A DNA stretch of 64,000 bases from contig BDIU01000155.1 in assembly GCA_002118135.1 (NCBI GenBank), positions 248,001 to 312,000 of the forward strand, given 5' to 3'. A program made the translations under genes and the position numbers. Shown piece by piece: positions 22,529-33,520 of the stretch; the stretch's first letter is position 1; each line of letters begins with the position of its first letter. Source of the stretch: Trebouxia sp. TZW2008. Its lineage: Eukaryota; Chlorophyta; Trebouxiophyceae; Trebouxiales; Trebouxiaceae. The notes beneath the pieces are model-generated. The model searched no databases. It was not told the origin of the DNA and worked only from the letters and a program-made list of their open reading frames with translations.

Positions 22529-23977
22529 TCAAAGTCCGTGCTGTGACAACTCAGCCTCACTACCACCATTTGGCACATCAGACAAACCACTCATACTATC
22601 AGCCAGTTCTGATGAATACTGTTGTGTGACAGCATTGTGTGCTGAGGCTTCTACAGACCCTGTGTGGCCAGTACTCTGCTGTGAACGCTCTGCTTTTGAG
22701 ACTGCATGACGCTCTTGATCTGGATCAGGACTGCTTGCACGCGATGTGCCGTGGCTTGCTGCAACACTGTTGCTCTTCCCATGCTGAGTGTCCAGACCTT
22801 GCAGGTGCAGCCTGAACCTGCAACCACCATGCCGTGCATCACAGAAACATGCATACTACTAGAGTGAATGCTGTATTAGGCACAATTACACAGGGACAAA
22901 GCATGCTGCCAATGTAGGCTCACGATATAGAACTATACTGTGAGCATGCAAAACCCAGGCCCAAAGCCATACTCTTGCAATATGCTGTTATCCAGAACCT
23001 TCTAGTCTACACACAATGACTTGCAGCCAATGCACGCTACATGTGATGATGCAAATAATCCCATGAGCATGTGCGTGCGCATTGCATGTGGCGTACAATG
23101 CTGGCAGTATCACAGAGTTGATATGTGCATGAACTTACCTGGTCAGAGAACCATCAGAATCTTCCAGCAATGCATTGAAAGCTCCAGCTTTGGGCAGGGC
23201 TTGGTCCACGCTCGGCAAGGATGCAAACTGCAGCAAGATGCTAGTAGCCCTCTGCTCTATACTGGCTGCAAAACAATTAAAAAGCAGTCAGATATCTGTC
23301 ACAAAACAACACTTTTCATTGCATTGGTCAAATGGCTGCCATGTATGTGCTCCCAAGCAAGCCTCAGAGCCGCGCAAAGTGCTTAGCGCATGCATGGAGC
23401 TCTGTTGCGTGCAAGCGTCCTGTTCAATAAGGAAAACCAACGGCTGTGCATGTCAAGGTGATGTATGCTGCATGCAGCGCCAAGCATGCACATCTTACCT
23501 AGCGAGTCAGTGAGATTGTCAGTTGTCACTGCATTTACCTCCTCCCAGGTATCATCTTTGCCATGACCCTGCAAGCCACAGAACCCACATGAGCTGCACT
23601 GAGCAGATTACTGTTTGGGTGACTGATGCATTGATCATTGCAAGCTGTGGTGCTGTCACAGAAAGCTTTGAGCACCGTCAGCCTGGCCAGACAAGTCATT
23701 TGCAGATGTGTCGAGATCTCGATGATGTTGAGAGTCTGCACACGGTGTGTTATGCAACAGCAAGCAGGTGATGCGCTCACAACACAGGCTCTTTACCTGA
23801 CTGGCAGATGGGAGCACATTCACAATGTGTGTCAAGGCTCTGAAGACTTCCTCCAATGTACGCATGGCTCTGTTAGCTTTGGCCAAATGCTGCTCAGCTG
23901 CATGATGTGCTGCTGTCACCCGCCTTGATAGTCCCAATTGCACTAGCCAGTCTGGATCGCTTTGATCACTCTTCCGC
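22529..23977 (-). CDS. unrecognised helical protein, 5' end not found
   Basis: A splice-consistent chain on the minus strand: 23977-23797, 23568-23539, 23251-23139, 22817-22529, with phases 2,0,0,2 fitting and at least about 200 residues. The first visible exon is helical and amphipathic (RVTAAHHAAEQHLAKANRAM), the third reads SILLQFASLPSVDQALPKAG, and the last is a polar Ser/Gln/Glu-rich tail ending in TGA. The initiating exon must lie between 23978 and the U2 gene but I could not place it. I do not recognise the family. The acceptor at 23252 is unusual, with purines close to the AG. Confidence 0.45.
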
Positions 23978-24236
23978 CTGCAAACAGTACGGCATATACA
24001 TATTGTTTGCATTGCAGTTGTCAGATGAATAATGCAGCCGAACATGCACATTCCGCAAGAGCAGCAGCCAGAAGTGTAGTCATGTCAACTGTCCCAGCAT
24101 GCTGCTATGTAATAATTTTGTGGTGTTGTGCACATGCAACCTGATGTGACATGGGATGTTGTACACGGGAAGTGAGCAAATGATCAGAAGATGTTGTTAG
24201 GGGACATTGATTTGATTGAGAGGGTGCTCGGTCAAG

Positions 24237-24411
24237 GCTGTAGTGCAGTGCCATGACCAAGCTGCCAACCCAGCAGTGCAAGCACTACTATTGAGAAGGC
24301 CCCCAGAAAAATAGGTTAGATAACAAGGGGGACAATGTCCCCCATTAGAGTTATCAAACTCTAAAGAACAGATACTACACTTGATCTTAGCCAAAAGGCC
24401 GAGAAAGGTAT
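24237..24411 (-). ncRNA. U2 spliceosomal snRNA
   Basis: On the minus strand the RNA starts ATACCTTTCTCGGCCTTTTG at 24411, identical in character to the universal U2 5' end. The branch-point recognition sequence GTGTAGTATCTGTTC follows, then stem IIa/IIb (TTTGATAACTC.. and GGGGGACATTGTCCCCC). An Sm-site-like run CTATTTTTCTGG follows, then a large terminal stem closed by GTAGTGC/GCACTAC whose 3' side ends at 24240. The 3' end is set from that stem and may be off by a few bases. It is a core part of the spliceosome, consistent with the intron-rich genes around it. Confidence 0.95.
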
Positions 24412-24525
24412 GTCTATCCTGCCCAACCTTTGGATTGATATTGATCGGGAACAGTACGAAATGCCGGGCACGTATGGCCAGCTGAAAAACCTAACCAACC
24501 CTGTTTCCCGGCGGCGCAGATCAGT

Positions 24526-24560
24526 GGTTCGAATCCTGCTGTGACAGCGTTTTTGCTCGT
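24526..24560 (+). promoter_or_regulatory. consensus B-box followed by T-run, no tRNA
   Basis: GGTTCGAATCC is a perfect RNA polymerase III B-box on the plus strand, and TTTTT follows about 15 bases later. The flanks do not pair into a T-arm or acceptor stem, so this is not a functional tRNA. It lies about 120 bp upstream of the U2 start, in the opposite orientation. Confidence 0.35.
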
Positions 24561-24699
24561 GCGACATGAGTACGATCATCCAGAACAAGCTGCAATCAAC
24601 ACATCAGAGGTCTAGTTGGGCCCCTACCTGGCCTGTCGGTCTGCTGCTATTGATGCTGAGCTTCTGTGCATACCATCCATGATGTTCAGTTGTAATTTG

Positions 24700-24870
24700 C
24701 GACTTGACATGCCAGCAACTACGCCTGAATGCCTTGAAATTGAATGCAAGACCCTGCTGAGGCAGTACATGAGTGCAGACAGAGCTGCCCTTAGCAAACG
24801 AGAGCTTGAGCATGCAATACAAAGACTTGCGCTGGCGCCATGCATTTGGCTCTATCAGGGACATGCATGA
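24700..24870 (+). CDS. possible small ORF, helical
   Basis: A 56-residue open frame from Met at 24700 with a strongly helical composition (TPECLEIECKTLLRQYM, SKRELEHAIQRLALAP). No family recognised. The downstream docking-subunit gene on the minus strand may extend its 3' part into this region, so the frame could be chance. Confidence 0.2.
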   Translation, partial: RLDMPATTPECLEIECKTLLRQYMSADRAALSKRELEHAIQRLALAPCIWLYQGHA

Positions 24871-24969
24871 CAGGACCAGCTCATGTTGAAGCGAATAAAC
24901 CCCTCCCCAGATCATGTCATGCTCGTTAAGGCTTGTTTAGCTTTTCTGCAGTGTGACCTTATGTGACTG

Positions 24970-25200
24970 TCACTGACCATGAACCCAAGACCTGCCATAG
25001 TCTTTTGCAATTGACTTCTGTGCGACGTTCATTGTGAAAGCAACTGATGACAAAGCAAGCCAACTGCCATGACCAGAGCAAGGAGGCATGTCTAAGGCAG
25101 CCTATCAGCACCTGCTGTTGAACCGTCTGCTGCTGCATCTGTGCAATCCGGGCATTGATGTTACCCACTTGCTTGAAAAGATCACTCATCCTATCATACA
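24970..25200 (-). repeat. decoy copy of docking-subunit exon 7 end
   Basis: The 3' half of exon 25452-25256 ([18 protein letters not shown]) recurs once downstream, reading DLFKQVGNINARIAQMQQQ. The donor position is mutated in the copy. Confidence 0.8.
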
Positions 25201-25255
25201 TGGAACATGAGCAAGAAAACAAGCTCATTGCCTGACTCAGAGCAAAGGGTCACAC

Positions 25256-28200
25256 CTGAGTCGGCCTATCAGCACCTGCTGTTGGACTGTCAGCTGCTGC
25301 AGTTGCGCAATCTGGGCATTGATGTTGGCCACTTGGTTGAACAAATCGAAGTTGGCTGCTTCTGCATTGACATAGGCGTCCACCAGCTGAGATGTGCTGG
25401 CCAGGCCGCTTGCTTGCTGCATGCGCTGAAATTGCTCTTCGCATTCATTTTCCTGCAGTCCAACAGAACGATACAGGTTTCAGCTCATGTGTGCCACGTG
25501 GTTTTGTTCAGGGGCTGGCCATGCCGCTTGCTTGCTACATGCGCTGCAAATGCTCCTCACACTCTCTCTGGATTGACAACAGCTTGGTTGTCCTGGATAT
25601 AAATTTTTGGTCTGCGGCAAATGTGTGCAACACATACATGTTGCCATACTCACCTGGCACATGTGCTGGAGAGCATATAGATTGCTATTGTTGTTGTGAC
25701 ATGCTTGATGTATGGACTCATACTACTCTCAAAACTGAGTCTTCCTCAAAATAGCGAAAGGCATGCTGCCAGGTGAGTACGTACACAGCGCAGTGACGAT
25801 CCACAAGAGTTGATGACAACTCCAGAACAATGACATAGTTTCTTTCATCTGTGTATTGACTTCAGTAATCCTTTGCAGACAGAATATTGCATCTTGCCAG
25901 TGCTTGTCGCATTTACTTTGTTGTTTGTGTCTCTTGAGTCAGGTGGTGCATTATGTTTGAACAACGTGTAAGCGTTTCATGGATTCTGAGGTCTGTCAGC
26001 AACTCGCCTCGTCTGCTGTCCAGCTTGGCTCTGCCAGACTTGTAGGGCTGTTGGCAGCAGCCCCATTGACAGGGTCTGCGCCTGGCATAGCCCCAGCTAT
26101 TGAGCCATGCAGCTGCCACAGCTTCTCATCAGCTGCCATGAGCAGCTTTAGCTCATGCATCTGGCTGTCAAACGCCACCTGCGTGCATGGTTTGCTTTGT
26201 ATTGAGTTGTCATCACCAAATGCTGCTGACGCCATGCTGTTGAGTTAAGCGTCAGCACCCGCAAGGCTGCCGTTAGAGTGTGGCCAGCGAACTCAGTTGT
26301 GACAGCTGCCAACGTTGCCCGTAGCGTATCTTTGATAGCAATCAAGCATTGCATGCATCACTGTTATCTTGATTAGTTTTGAACATGACACTGACCATGG
26401 GTAACATCAACAGTTGCTGTAGACAGCTGCGAGCTTATTGAATCAGCAACAGGCATACGCCTGTGAACAGAGAGGCAACTGGTATACATCTGTAGGTAAA
26501 CTAGCAATAGGTACGCGCACGGACAGGCAGCCCTGTTCACCTGTTCTGAGTCACCTTGAGCTTTCAAGACTTCTGTCTCAGCTAAAGCATGCCTTTCTGC
26601 TGTCTGTGCCACCTCAATGCTACCCACCACAGCACTGACCTCTGCTGATGCAGTCTCAAGCTGCTCTGATAGCTTCTCATAGCTTGCATCATAACCAGAC
26701 CTCTCCCTCCTGCAGACCGGAAAACATGTATGTTACATGCTCTAGCACAAGCGCCAGGGGTGTGGGCATGCCGCTCTGCTGTCTGCGCCACCTCAGTGCT
26801 ACCCACCACAGCACTGACCTCTGCTGATGCAGTCTAGAGCTGCTCTGATAGCTTGTCATAGCTTGCATCATACACAGACCTCTCCCTCCTGCAAACAAGA
26901 ACACATGTATGTGCCATGCTGTAGCACAAGTGCCAGGTGTGCGCGCATGCCTTTCAGCTGTCTGTGCCACCTCAATGCTGCCCGGCACAGCACTGACCTC
27001 TGCTGATGCAGTCTCAAGCTGCTCTGATAGCTTGTCGTAGCTTGAGTTATGAACAGACCTCTCTCTCCTGCAACATTAACTCTAGCAGTCTGCAAGCTGC
27101 TGCAGTAGCCTGATGATTGATTGTGCCCGGGCAAATGCAAGGTACTAAGCAGTAGCCCATGAGCAGCCACAATGTCAATCTGCCAGATGTCTTAACGCTG
27201 TCAAGATCTTCTAGCATGTACAGCAAAACATGCATGTGACTGTCTTGCTGTGCCTTGACAAAAGCGCTGGTACAGGCTATCACAGGCTTTGTGCAAGCTT
27301 GATCAGCAAGTCACAGCAACTTGCCCTTGCTCTTGCAGGATGCTCATCTGCCAAAGCAAAACATGCGGCATGCAACAAATGCTGAAAGCGCTTGATGTAG
27401 TCAGAGCCTCAAAAGACCACAGCACGCTGAATGGCGCAGATGCAATGACGATAGCAAAAGTCAAGCCACGGGTACCTGAGTTCCTGAATTTCAGCCTGCA
27501 AGACTTTGCTGCGAGTGAGCAGGTTGTGGTAGTGCAGCAATGCCCTGTCAAGCCGGCTCTGCATTTGGCTGGCATTCAAGGCGTGCAATCGCACTGCCTG
27601 CTTTGGGGCATGTATGCCGCCCATGTGCATGCGAGTCTGCAGAGCCTGTGCATGGCCGCACGGACAACCTTATGCGTGGCAGTCAGAATACTGCATGCAT
27701 GCTCGTTACATTACATGTGCGTCTGCAAAGCCTAAGCATGCGCACGCAGACAAAGTGATGCAGAGTGATGGCTGCAAGCAATGGCATGCATGCATGATCA
27801 CATTCTTGCGTTGAGCAGGACTCAGAACACGCATTTGCACTGCAAGCTGTTCAAGTATGGACAAGCTGTGATTTTTGTACGCATTCACCGTTCTCTTGAG
27901 CTGAGATTTGAGCTTGACCAAATTGCTGCTTTTAGTGCAAAAGTTTGGTCATGGTGTGCAACATCACATGCCTAAGCAGCAGGATATGAGGCATTACCAC
28001 AGATCTACGCATCAAGAGACAAGCCTTGACAAGAAATCCTGCATGGAAAGCCTACCTTCTCTCGACATTGCCTGATTTGTGAATGCAACAACTCAACTTG
28101 CGTTTCCTCCTGTGCAACCTGGCAGGAAAGCAACCTGTCAGCGCGTGAGATGATGCATGGGAAAGTTTGCAGCTCTGCATACCTTTCTTGTAAAGGCATC

Positions 28201-28530
28201 AATTTGTTCCGTCAACTGCGCAATCTTGTCCTGTTGTGTCCCAGTAGGGACATAGGGCTCCCTCTACAGCAATATCAGTGATTGTGAGCCCTGATACTTG
28301 CGCTGACTGCTTGCATTGGGGAGTCTCGCGTAACCTACCTTGGTTCGTACATTAAGCTCTTGTTTCAAGGAGCAGTTCTCAGCCTTGCACCTGTCTATGA
28401 TTTTCCGCTGCTGCAGGATCTGGTGCTGTAAATCTTCGACAGGACCTTTTGCGCCCGGTGTCTGCAATATTGTGCTGGATCGTAGTGCGCCAGTAGGCGA
28501 GTGACTCCGCTGCACTAAGGATGTCGCCAT
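25256..28530 (-). CDS. outer dynein arm docking complex subunit, CCDC114/CCDC63 (DC2) family; 3' end unresolved
   Basis: Coiled-coil protein that anchors outer dynein arms to axonemal doublet microtubules. Exons (minus): 28530-28339, 28263-28183, 28118-28056, 27636-27476, 26709-26541, 26178-26008, 25452-25256, with the last junction phase 2 and the 3' terminal exon(s) not found. Segments line up in family order: [63 protein letters not shown] with [40 protein letters not shown] with [39 protein letters not shown]; and [20 protein letters not shown] with [18 protein letters not shown]. That last segment matches the family's conserved FNYVNE-type motif region. The intron after 26008 would use a GC donor. 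Transcribed divergently from a dynein light chain gene. Confidence 0.8.
25490..25590 (-). repeat. decoy copy of docking-subunit exon 7 start
   Basis: The first about 60 bp of exon 7 plus acceptor recur upstream. The copy reads ECEEHLQRM and then has a TAG where the real exon has CAG (Gln), so it cannot be used as the true exon. Confidence 0.8.
26720..27067 (-). repeat. two decoy copies of docking-subunit exon 5 start
   Basis: Copies start at 26888 and 27067, i.e. exactly 179 bp apart and 179 bp from the real start 26709. Both keep TGCAG or TGCA acceptor ends and about 130 bp of exon. The middle copy carries TAG in LSEQL*, and both lack the 3' part of the exon and its donor. Confidence 0.9.
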
Positions 28531-28684
28531 TGTGACCAAGCCCCGCAGAGCCTGCAGGCTGTGCTGTTCAGGTAAAAGCGTTGTAACGCACATTCATAAC
28601 GCACGCTATGCCAAGGTCAAACTTCATTCGAAAGTGTTGCACAGCATTCAGGTGGGATCAGGGGCCTCAATAAAGTCAGACAAC
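28531..28684. promoter_or_regulatory. 154-bp bidirectional promoter between two dynein genes
   Basis: The only sequence between the start codons of the docking subunit (minus) and roadblock/LC7 (plus). I see no clear TATA box. Shared regulation during flagellar assembly is inferred. Confidence 0.5.
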
Positions 28685-29008
28685 ATGGGGGACATCACAA
28701 TGGTCGAGGAGACGCTGAAGCGGATCAGCTCGCACAAAGGAATCCTCGGAGTCATTGTCGTCAACGCAGACGGCATCCCAATTCGCAGCACTTTTGAGAA
28801 CAATGTGTCAGTGCAGTACGCCTCCTTGGTGTCGCATTTCACTGTCAAGGCCAGAAGCGCTGTCAAGCAAGTCAGCAAGCACGATCCAGAAGATGAGCTG
28901 CAAATGATACGAATACGTTCCAAGAAGCACGAGATCATGGTAGCTCCTGACTTTGATAAAGCACATGAGTATCAGCTGATAGTGGTTCAGAACCCTTCGA
29001 CAGCTTGA
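28685..29008 (+). CDS. dynein light chain, roadblock/LC7 type
   Basis: Light chain that dimerises and binds dynein intermediate chains, in cytoplasmic and axonemal (outer arm, inner arm f) dyneins. Single exon, 107 residues, the usual family length. Family motifs: [51 protein letters not shown] and the C-terminal [18 protein letters not shown]. The Met at 28685 was chosen because it starts the conserved domain ([11 protein letters not shown]); the open frame continues upstream without homology. Lack of introns is unusual in this window. Confidence 0.95.
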   Translation: MGDITMVEETLKRISSHKGILGVIVVNADGIPIRSTFENNVSVQYASLVSHFTVKARSAVKQVSKHDPEDELQMIRIRSKKHEIMVAPDFDKAHEYQLIVVQNPSTA

Positions 29009-29443
29009 GGACAAATGCAATCAGTGGTTAGATATATCCTAAAGCACGAACATGTGCTGTTGTAATGCTGCAACAGCTCAAAAAAATGCATTTTGCCAGA
29101 TGTTGGGCTTTTGACAGAAAGCATTGATGCGTTTCGATCTGCACAGACATATCAGGCAAAACTCTCTGGCATTTCTATGCTAGCCTAGGCAGGACTGACA
29201 TGAATCTGTGCATCTCTAGGGCATGTTAAATGAATTCAATCAAATGGCTACTTCTGTATCGCTTAGTTAGGCATGTTGCGTACATTCATTTCAAGTCTGC
29301 TGTGCATGTGCACAGTAAGTCGGTGGGCACACACTGTTCCATTGGAGATGAAAAGCTTGCCAGAACTCAACAGGGGTCATACTTTCGGGGCAATGCTGCT
29401 GTCAATGCTCGTGCTCTACCAGCTTGTCTGATAAGATGCTGTT
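29009..29443. other. convergent intergenic region
   Basis: Short stretch between the converging LC7 and acyl-CoA reductase genes. Nothing recognised; probably both 3' UTRs. Confidence 0.4.
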
Positions 29444-32400
29444 TCATGTCTTGATCGCTGCCTTGCTAGTAGTGTTGGAAGCTGGCAAAGCAGAAGTTCT
29501 GGGCCATGGCACAAAGTCATGCTCATCGGCTGCAGCCAGAACATCTTGCTTGAAGATGCTGTGTTGAATGCCTGCCATGTAAGTGTCAAGGTAGCGTTGC
29601 CAATCTGCATTCTGCCAAGAGAGCCTGAACAGTGGCTTTTGCTTGACTGTCAAGGACTGCTGGAGCTGCTTCAGGTTGTCAGTCTGAAAGCACAAGTCAA
29701 AATCCAGGGCAGGGCTGTTGTACCTCTGCCAGGCCTGCATCACCAGACTAACAACCTCAAAACACATGACAAGCTCTGCATTCAGTAAAATTGACAGACA
29801 TGATGGGACCAGCATACTGTCATGATTGGCACAGCTCAGAGTTGAATCAACCCTACACGGTTGCAACGTTATGTTGGGCTTCTGTGTGACGTAGTTGATA
29901 TGCATTGCTGACCTGTGCTTACACAGAGTCGTACACATTAGCATCCAGATGCAAGCATAACAGCCATATGCATCTGAGCATGCCTTTCAGGATTGCAAAC
30001 TTTAGGACAAGCACGTTCATTGTGCATACCTTCCAGCCTGAATGCATCTTCTTTGCCAGTTTTGCTTGTCCAACACCCCTCAAAACACCACAAATGGCTG
30101 CAAACTTGACCTCTGCTGCAGCTGATCTGACAGCTCTTATGTGATTATTTTGGACAATATTCCAGCCCTGATATCTAGGGTATGGTCCCATAATCACTCT
30201 GAAAGGAGGAGGGTGAGCTGAGAAATATGCCTGAATTTGCTGAAAGAACTGACCGGTAGTGAGGGGGTCCTGACTGCTTGTGCAAGCGTGGATCACCAGG
30301 GGCTGCTTGCTTTTGCGCTTCCTCTGCAGCCACAAGCAACATGTATTAGATATGGTGGATTCAGATTGACATAGCCTGCTTCTGCGACCACGCACTTTTT
30401 GATGGATCAAGGAAGGTCTCGTCTGGATGTCATGCAAATTTGCTGGCTAAGGTCTTGCCTGGGCAAGCTGCGCACTGTACTCTGTGCGGTCATGGCAGGT
30501 TTGACAAAATTGAATGCATCAGATGGGAACACACTTGTACAGAATAGCAGCCGCAGTTACAGACATTGTGGTGTATAATGCAACAGGAAAACAGTGTCTT
30601 GCTAGTCACCTGTGTGGTGACCGCGGCTGCAGCGAGTATTGCTGAAGACACCAGGTCAGCAGGCACCACATCAAAGATGCTGCTTGGCTCATGACATGTC
30701 CATGCTGCAATACCTGCAGCACATGTGAAGCTCTGTACCATGTAAAGCTGCTGAGGATACCTGCCATACGCATTTGCATGATCCTTCTAGACTGGGGATG
30801 ATGCCCTGCTCTTGTCTAACATGGAATGTGCTGAAGAGTCTCTTCATCTGGCAGCTTGCAAGCAAGGTTGTAGTCTCCAAGGCCATCCCGGGCTGCCTCT
30901 ATGAATAGATGCTCCCGCAATGACGCCCAATGGCCTGGACTTTTCTTTTCATTTCTCCAATGCTGGCGCTGATGGCGCCAAAGGATTTTGGCTAAAGCTG
31001 CTCCAAAGGATTTCGGCCAAAGATGCTCCAGTAAGAACAGCAGTGATGCCCAAGGTGGACAGGCAGCAGGACTGAAAATCATGCATGCAAAATGACACAA
31101 GTCCACCTGTCTAGCACACAGAAAACGAAATGCAGCTTAATTTGAGTCCTGGAGTGTGTGCTTTGCAGCCAGAGTTGAGCAGAGTTTGACTGCTTGCTGT
31201 TTCACCTGTGGCAATGGCCAAAGCAGCTCCTGTGGAACCAGCAGTGTTGCCCACATAGCCCAGCAGACATGCCCATCAAGCACTGTTTGATGCAAAGTAA
31301 ACCAAGTCAACACACAAGTATAAGCCACAGGGGCACAAAAAAAGGAGGAACAGAACACAAAACCCACCGTGCCATGGCCAGAAATGACTCTTGAACTGCT
31401 CGCTGTCTTACCTGTGGCAATGGCCAAAGCAGCTCCTGTGGAACCAGCAGTGTTGCCCACATAGCCTGCCAGGGGGGCTCCTGCAAGAGCCCCTATGATA
31501 GAGGGCCTCACAATGGTGACTGGAAAGGCGTTTGTATGGTAGTCTGCTACCAGTGACTCAGCTAGATGCTTTGAGAAGCAGTATGTGTTGGGGAAGCGCC
31601 ACTGCTGCATCAAATGTTGTGCCTGCATAAGAATGGCTGGTATTGCAGGGCCTCACAATGTTAAACAGCATGCGTTCGCATGGTAGTCTGCTATCAGTGA
31701 CTTGGCTAGGTGCTTTGAGGAGCAATATGTGTATAAGCGGCACTGCTGCATTAACAGTTGTGTCTGCACTGAAATGGCCGGTAACAGATCACATTGTGCC
31801 CACACCCTGAGCTGCAGGCAGCTTTGCTGAAAGCTTTAGCCATCCTGTCATTGTGCGATGGGAGCAACGCCAGCAAGCTGGGCTTTCACACATCATGTAT
31901 ACCAAGTAGCATACATGTACGCTGCCAGGCAGCAACATGCGGCTCTGTTTGTGTGACATGCCTATGTTGATGACAGGCAGCCATCATTCACAGGTGTTCA
32001 TGGGATCACAGCCGGAATGAGCAGCACAGGTGTGCAGGGACAGTCACATGACGCAGTGAAATCCAGGAAGCTGTGCAATATCCTCATGAGATGCATTGCT
32101 TATTCACAGCAGTCACAGCTTTTGATGATGGCCTTGCAGTCAAAGAAGAGCCATGCTTGCTGTACACGGCAGTCACAGCCATTCTGAAACAAGTTGGACA
32201 ACAAAAGTACCTGGCTAGCAGCAGCAGACTGTGGACGGGCTTGTAGATGACTGACTAGGCTTGCATGATGCACAGGGGCGTTTGCATGATCCAAAAGAGG
32301 TATCATGGCCTCCCGCACTTGACTGCCTTTTGGCTGATTGCCATTGACGTATGCCGTTGAGACATGTATGAAGGCCTTCAGATTTGGCATACGACAGGCC

Positions 32401-33496
32401 ATATCTGCCAAATGCTTGGTTGCCTGCAGACCAAGCGCTGGATTTGGTCATGATGTAGCTGACGCATTTTCTGTCTTCTGCATATGCTGGTACGCATGTG
32501 TCACCTTTTGCGCAGCTCAAGAATCAGGATGTTTGCCGTCTGCATGTTGTGTCAATAGCGTTTGCACTGCATTTGAACAGCTCAGCTTTGCTGAATGCAG
32601 ATGCAAGTCTTGGGACAGCGGAAATCTTAGCATACCGTGTAATTGTGGGTAATGGCATCATGAATATGGTCATCAAAGCTGATGCTGGCTGCAGCATGTA
32701 TGATTACGTCTGTTTCCTGTTGCAGCTTGTGCATGTCAGCCTCGGCAATGCCATATCCTGGCATTGTCATATCTCCTGCAATGGCCTCCACAATCACACT
32801 GCCATGCCTTTCATCAACTACCGCTGCCTTGTTTGGAGTCAGCCTTTGACCATTGCTGGCCATGCTGGCTGTATCTGTTGTTGGAGTCAGCCTTTGACCA
32901 TTGCTGGCCATGCTGGCTGTATCTGTTGTTGGAGTCAGCCTTTGACCATTGCTGGCAATGCTGGCTGTATCTGTTGTTGGAGTGTCACAAGACTGGAAGG
33001 GCGGACCATCAAGGCTTTGTGCAGCAGCATGATGGCTGTCCCCTGCTGCTGCCTTCCTTGAAGGCAGTCTTTGCCCAGGGGTGGTGCTGCTGGCTGTGTC
33101 TGCTGTTGCTGGATTGTGTGGAGGCTGGAAGAGCGGACTTGAGCACAGCATGTACTGCAGTCGCTCAGGGCCACTCATACCATACTTGTCTCGGACAATC
33201 ACATACACCTTGCGCACATCTGGGCAGGTGCGCAACAACTGCTCTAGCACTGTGCTGCCCACAAAACCAGTCACGCCAGTGAGCAACACTGTCTGTCCTG
33301 CAAAGGCCTGCTGTATATCCAGCTGCTCAGGAACTGGCTGCTGGTCTGACATATTGCTGGCCTCAGATAGAGGCAAGTCGCCAGATGACACTGGGTCAGG
33401 GACGCAGTTCTGCTGTTCATGCTTGTGAGGCCACTGTCCAGGTGCATCTTCCTGGCAGGCAGCCTGAGCCTGCACAACAATCGTGTTGCGGGTCAT
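29444..33496 (-). CDS. fatty acyl-CoA reductase (alcohol-forming)
   Basis: NAD(P)H-dependent reductase producing fatty alcohols for wax esters or ether lipids. Exons (minus): 33496-32636, 32423-32211, 31622-31412, 30704-30610, 30323-30030, 29734-29444; phases agree and give 654 residues. The Rossmann motif TGVTGFVG lies after the N-terminal leader, followed by YVIVRDK; the active-site Tyr/Lys is in TYCFSKHLAE. Other family blocks: HAAASISFDDHIHDAITHNY, NLKAFIHVSTAYVNGNQP, TIVRPSIIGAL, IFDVVPADLVSSAI, and the FAR_C-like domain PALDFDLCFQTDNLKQL with ADWQRYLDTYMAGI. An insert of about 85 residues after the first Rossmann unit contains a tandem peptide repeat. Met at 33496 gives a longer leader; the internal Met at MSDQQPVPEQ is an alternative start. 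Confidence 0.9.
30885..30960. repeat. dispersed repeat related to 21920-21995
   Basis: ggctgcctct, agatgctccc, atgacgccca, atggcc and gacttttctttt occur in the same order as in an intron of the DFRP2 gene at 21920-21995. The two copies sit in introns of unrelated genes 9 kb apart. Confidence 0.6.
31206..31275 (-). repeat. decoy copy of FAR exon 3 end with donor
   Basis: Repeats the last about 70 bp of exon 31622-31412 (GYVGNTAGSTGAALAIATG) 206 bp further downstream, with a donor GTGAAA in place of GTAAGA. Confidence 0.85.
31640..31763 (-). repeat. decoy copy of FAR exon 3 start with acceptor
   Basis: Repeats the first about 110 bp of the same exon with a TGCAG acceptor, 141 bp upstream in gene sense. 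It carries frame lesions and a stop. Together with the copy at 31206, both ends of one exon have been duplicated outward. Confidence 0.85.
32830..32985 (-). repeat. in-frame 48-bp minisatellite in FAR exon 1
   Basis: Three near-identical units encode TPTTDTASMASNGQRL (the first has Ile for Met). A diverged fourth relative, ADTASSTTPGQRL, lies N-terminal. Units are a multiple of three, so the reading frame survives copy-number change. Confidence 0.9.
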
Positions 33497-33520
33497 CAGT
33501 CGTGCAGGTGGCGTTTTGAC

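Noticed and set aside
24440..24565. tRNA gene on the plus strand
   Set aside because: The B-box and T-run are good, but the T-stem and acceptor stem do not pair and no acceptable A-box lies at the right distance.
26000..27200. CRISPR-like array from evenly spaced repeats (179 bp)
   Set aside because: Units are partial exons with splice sites in a eukaryotic gene; no short repeat/spacer structure.
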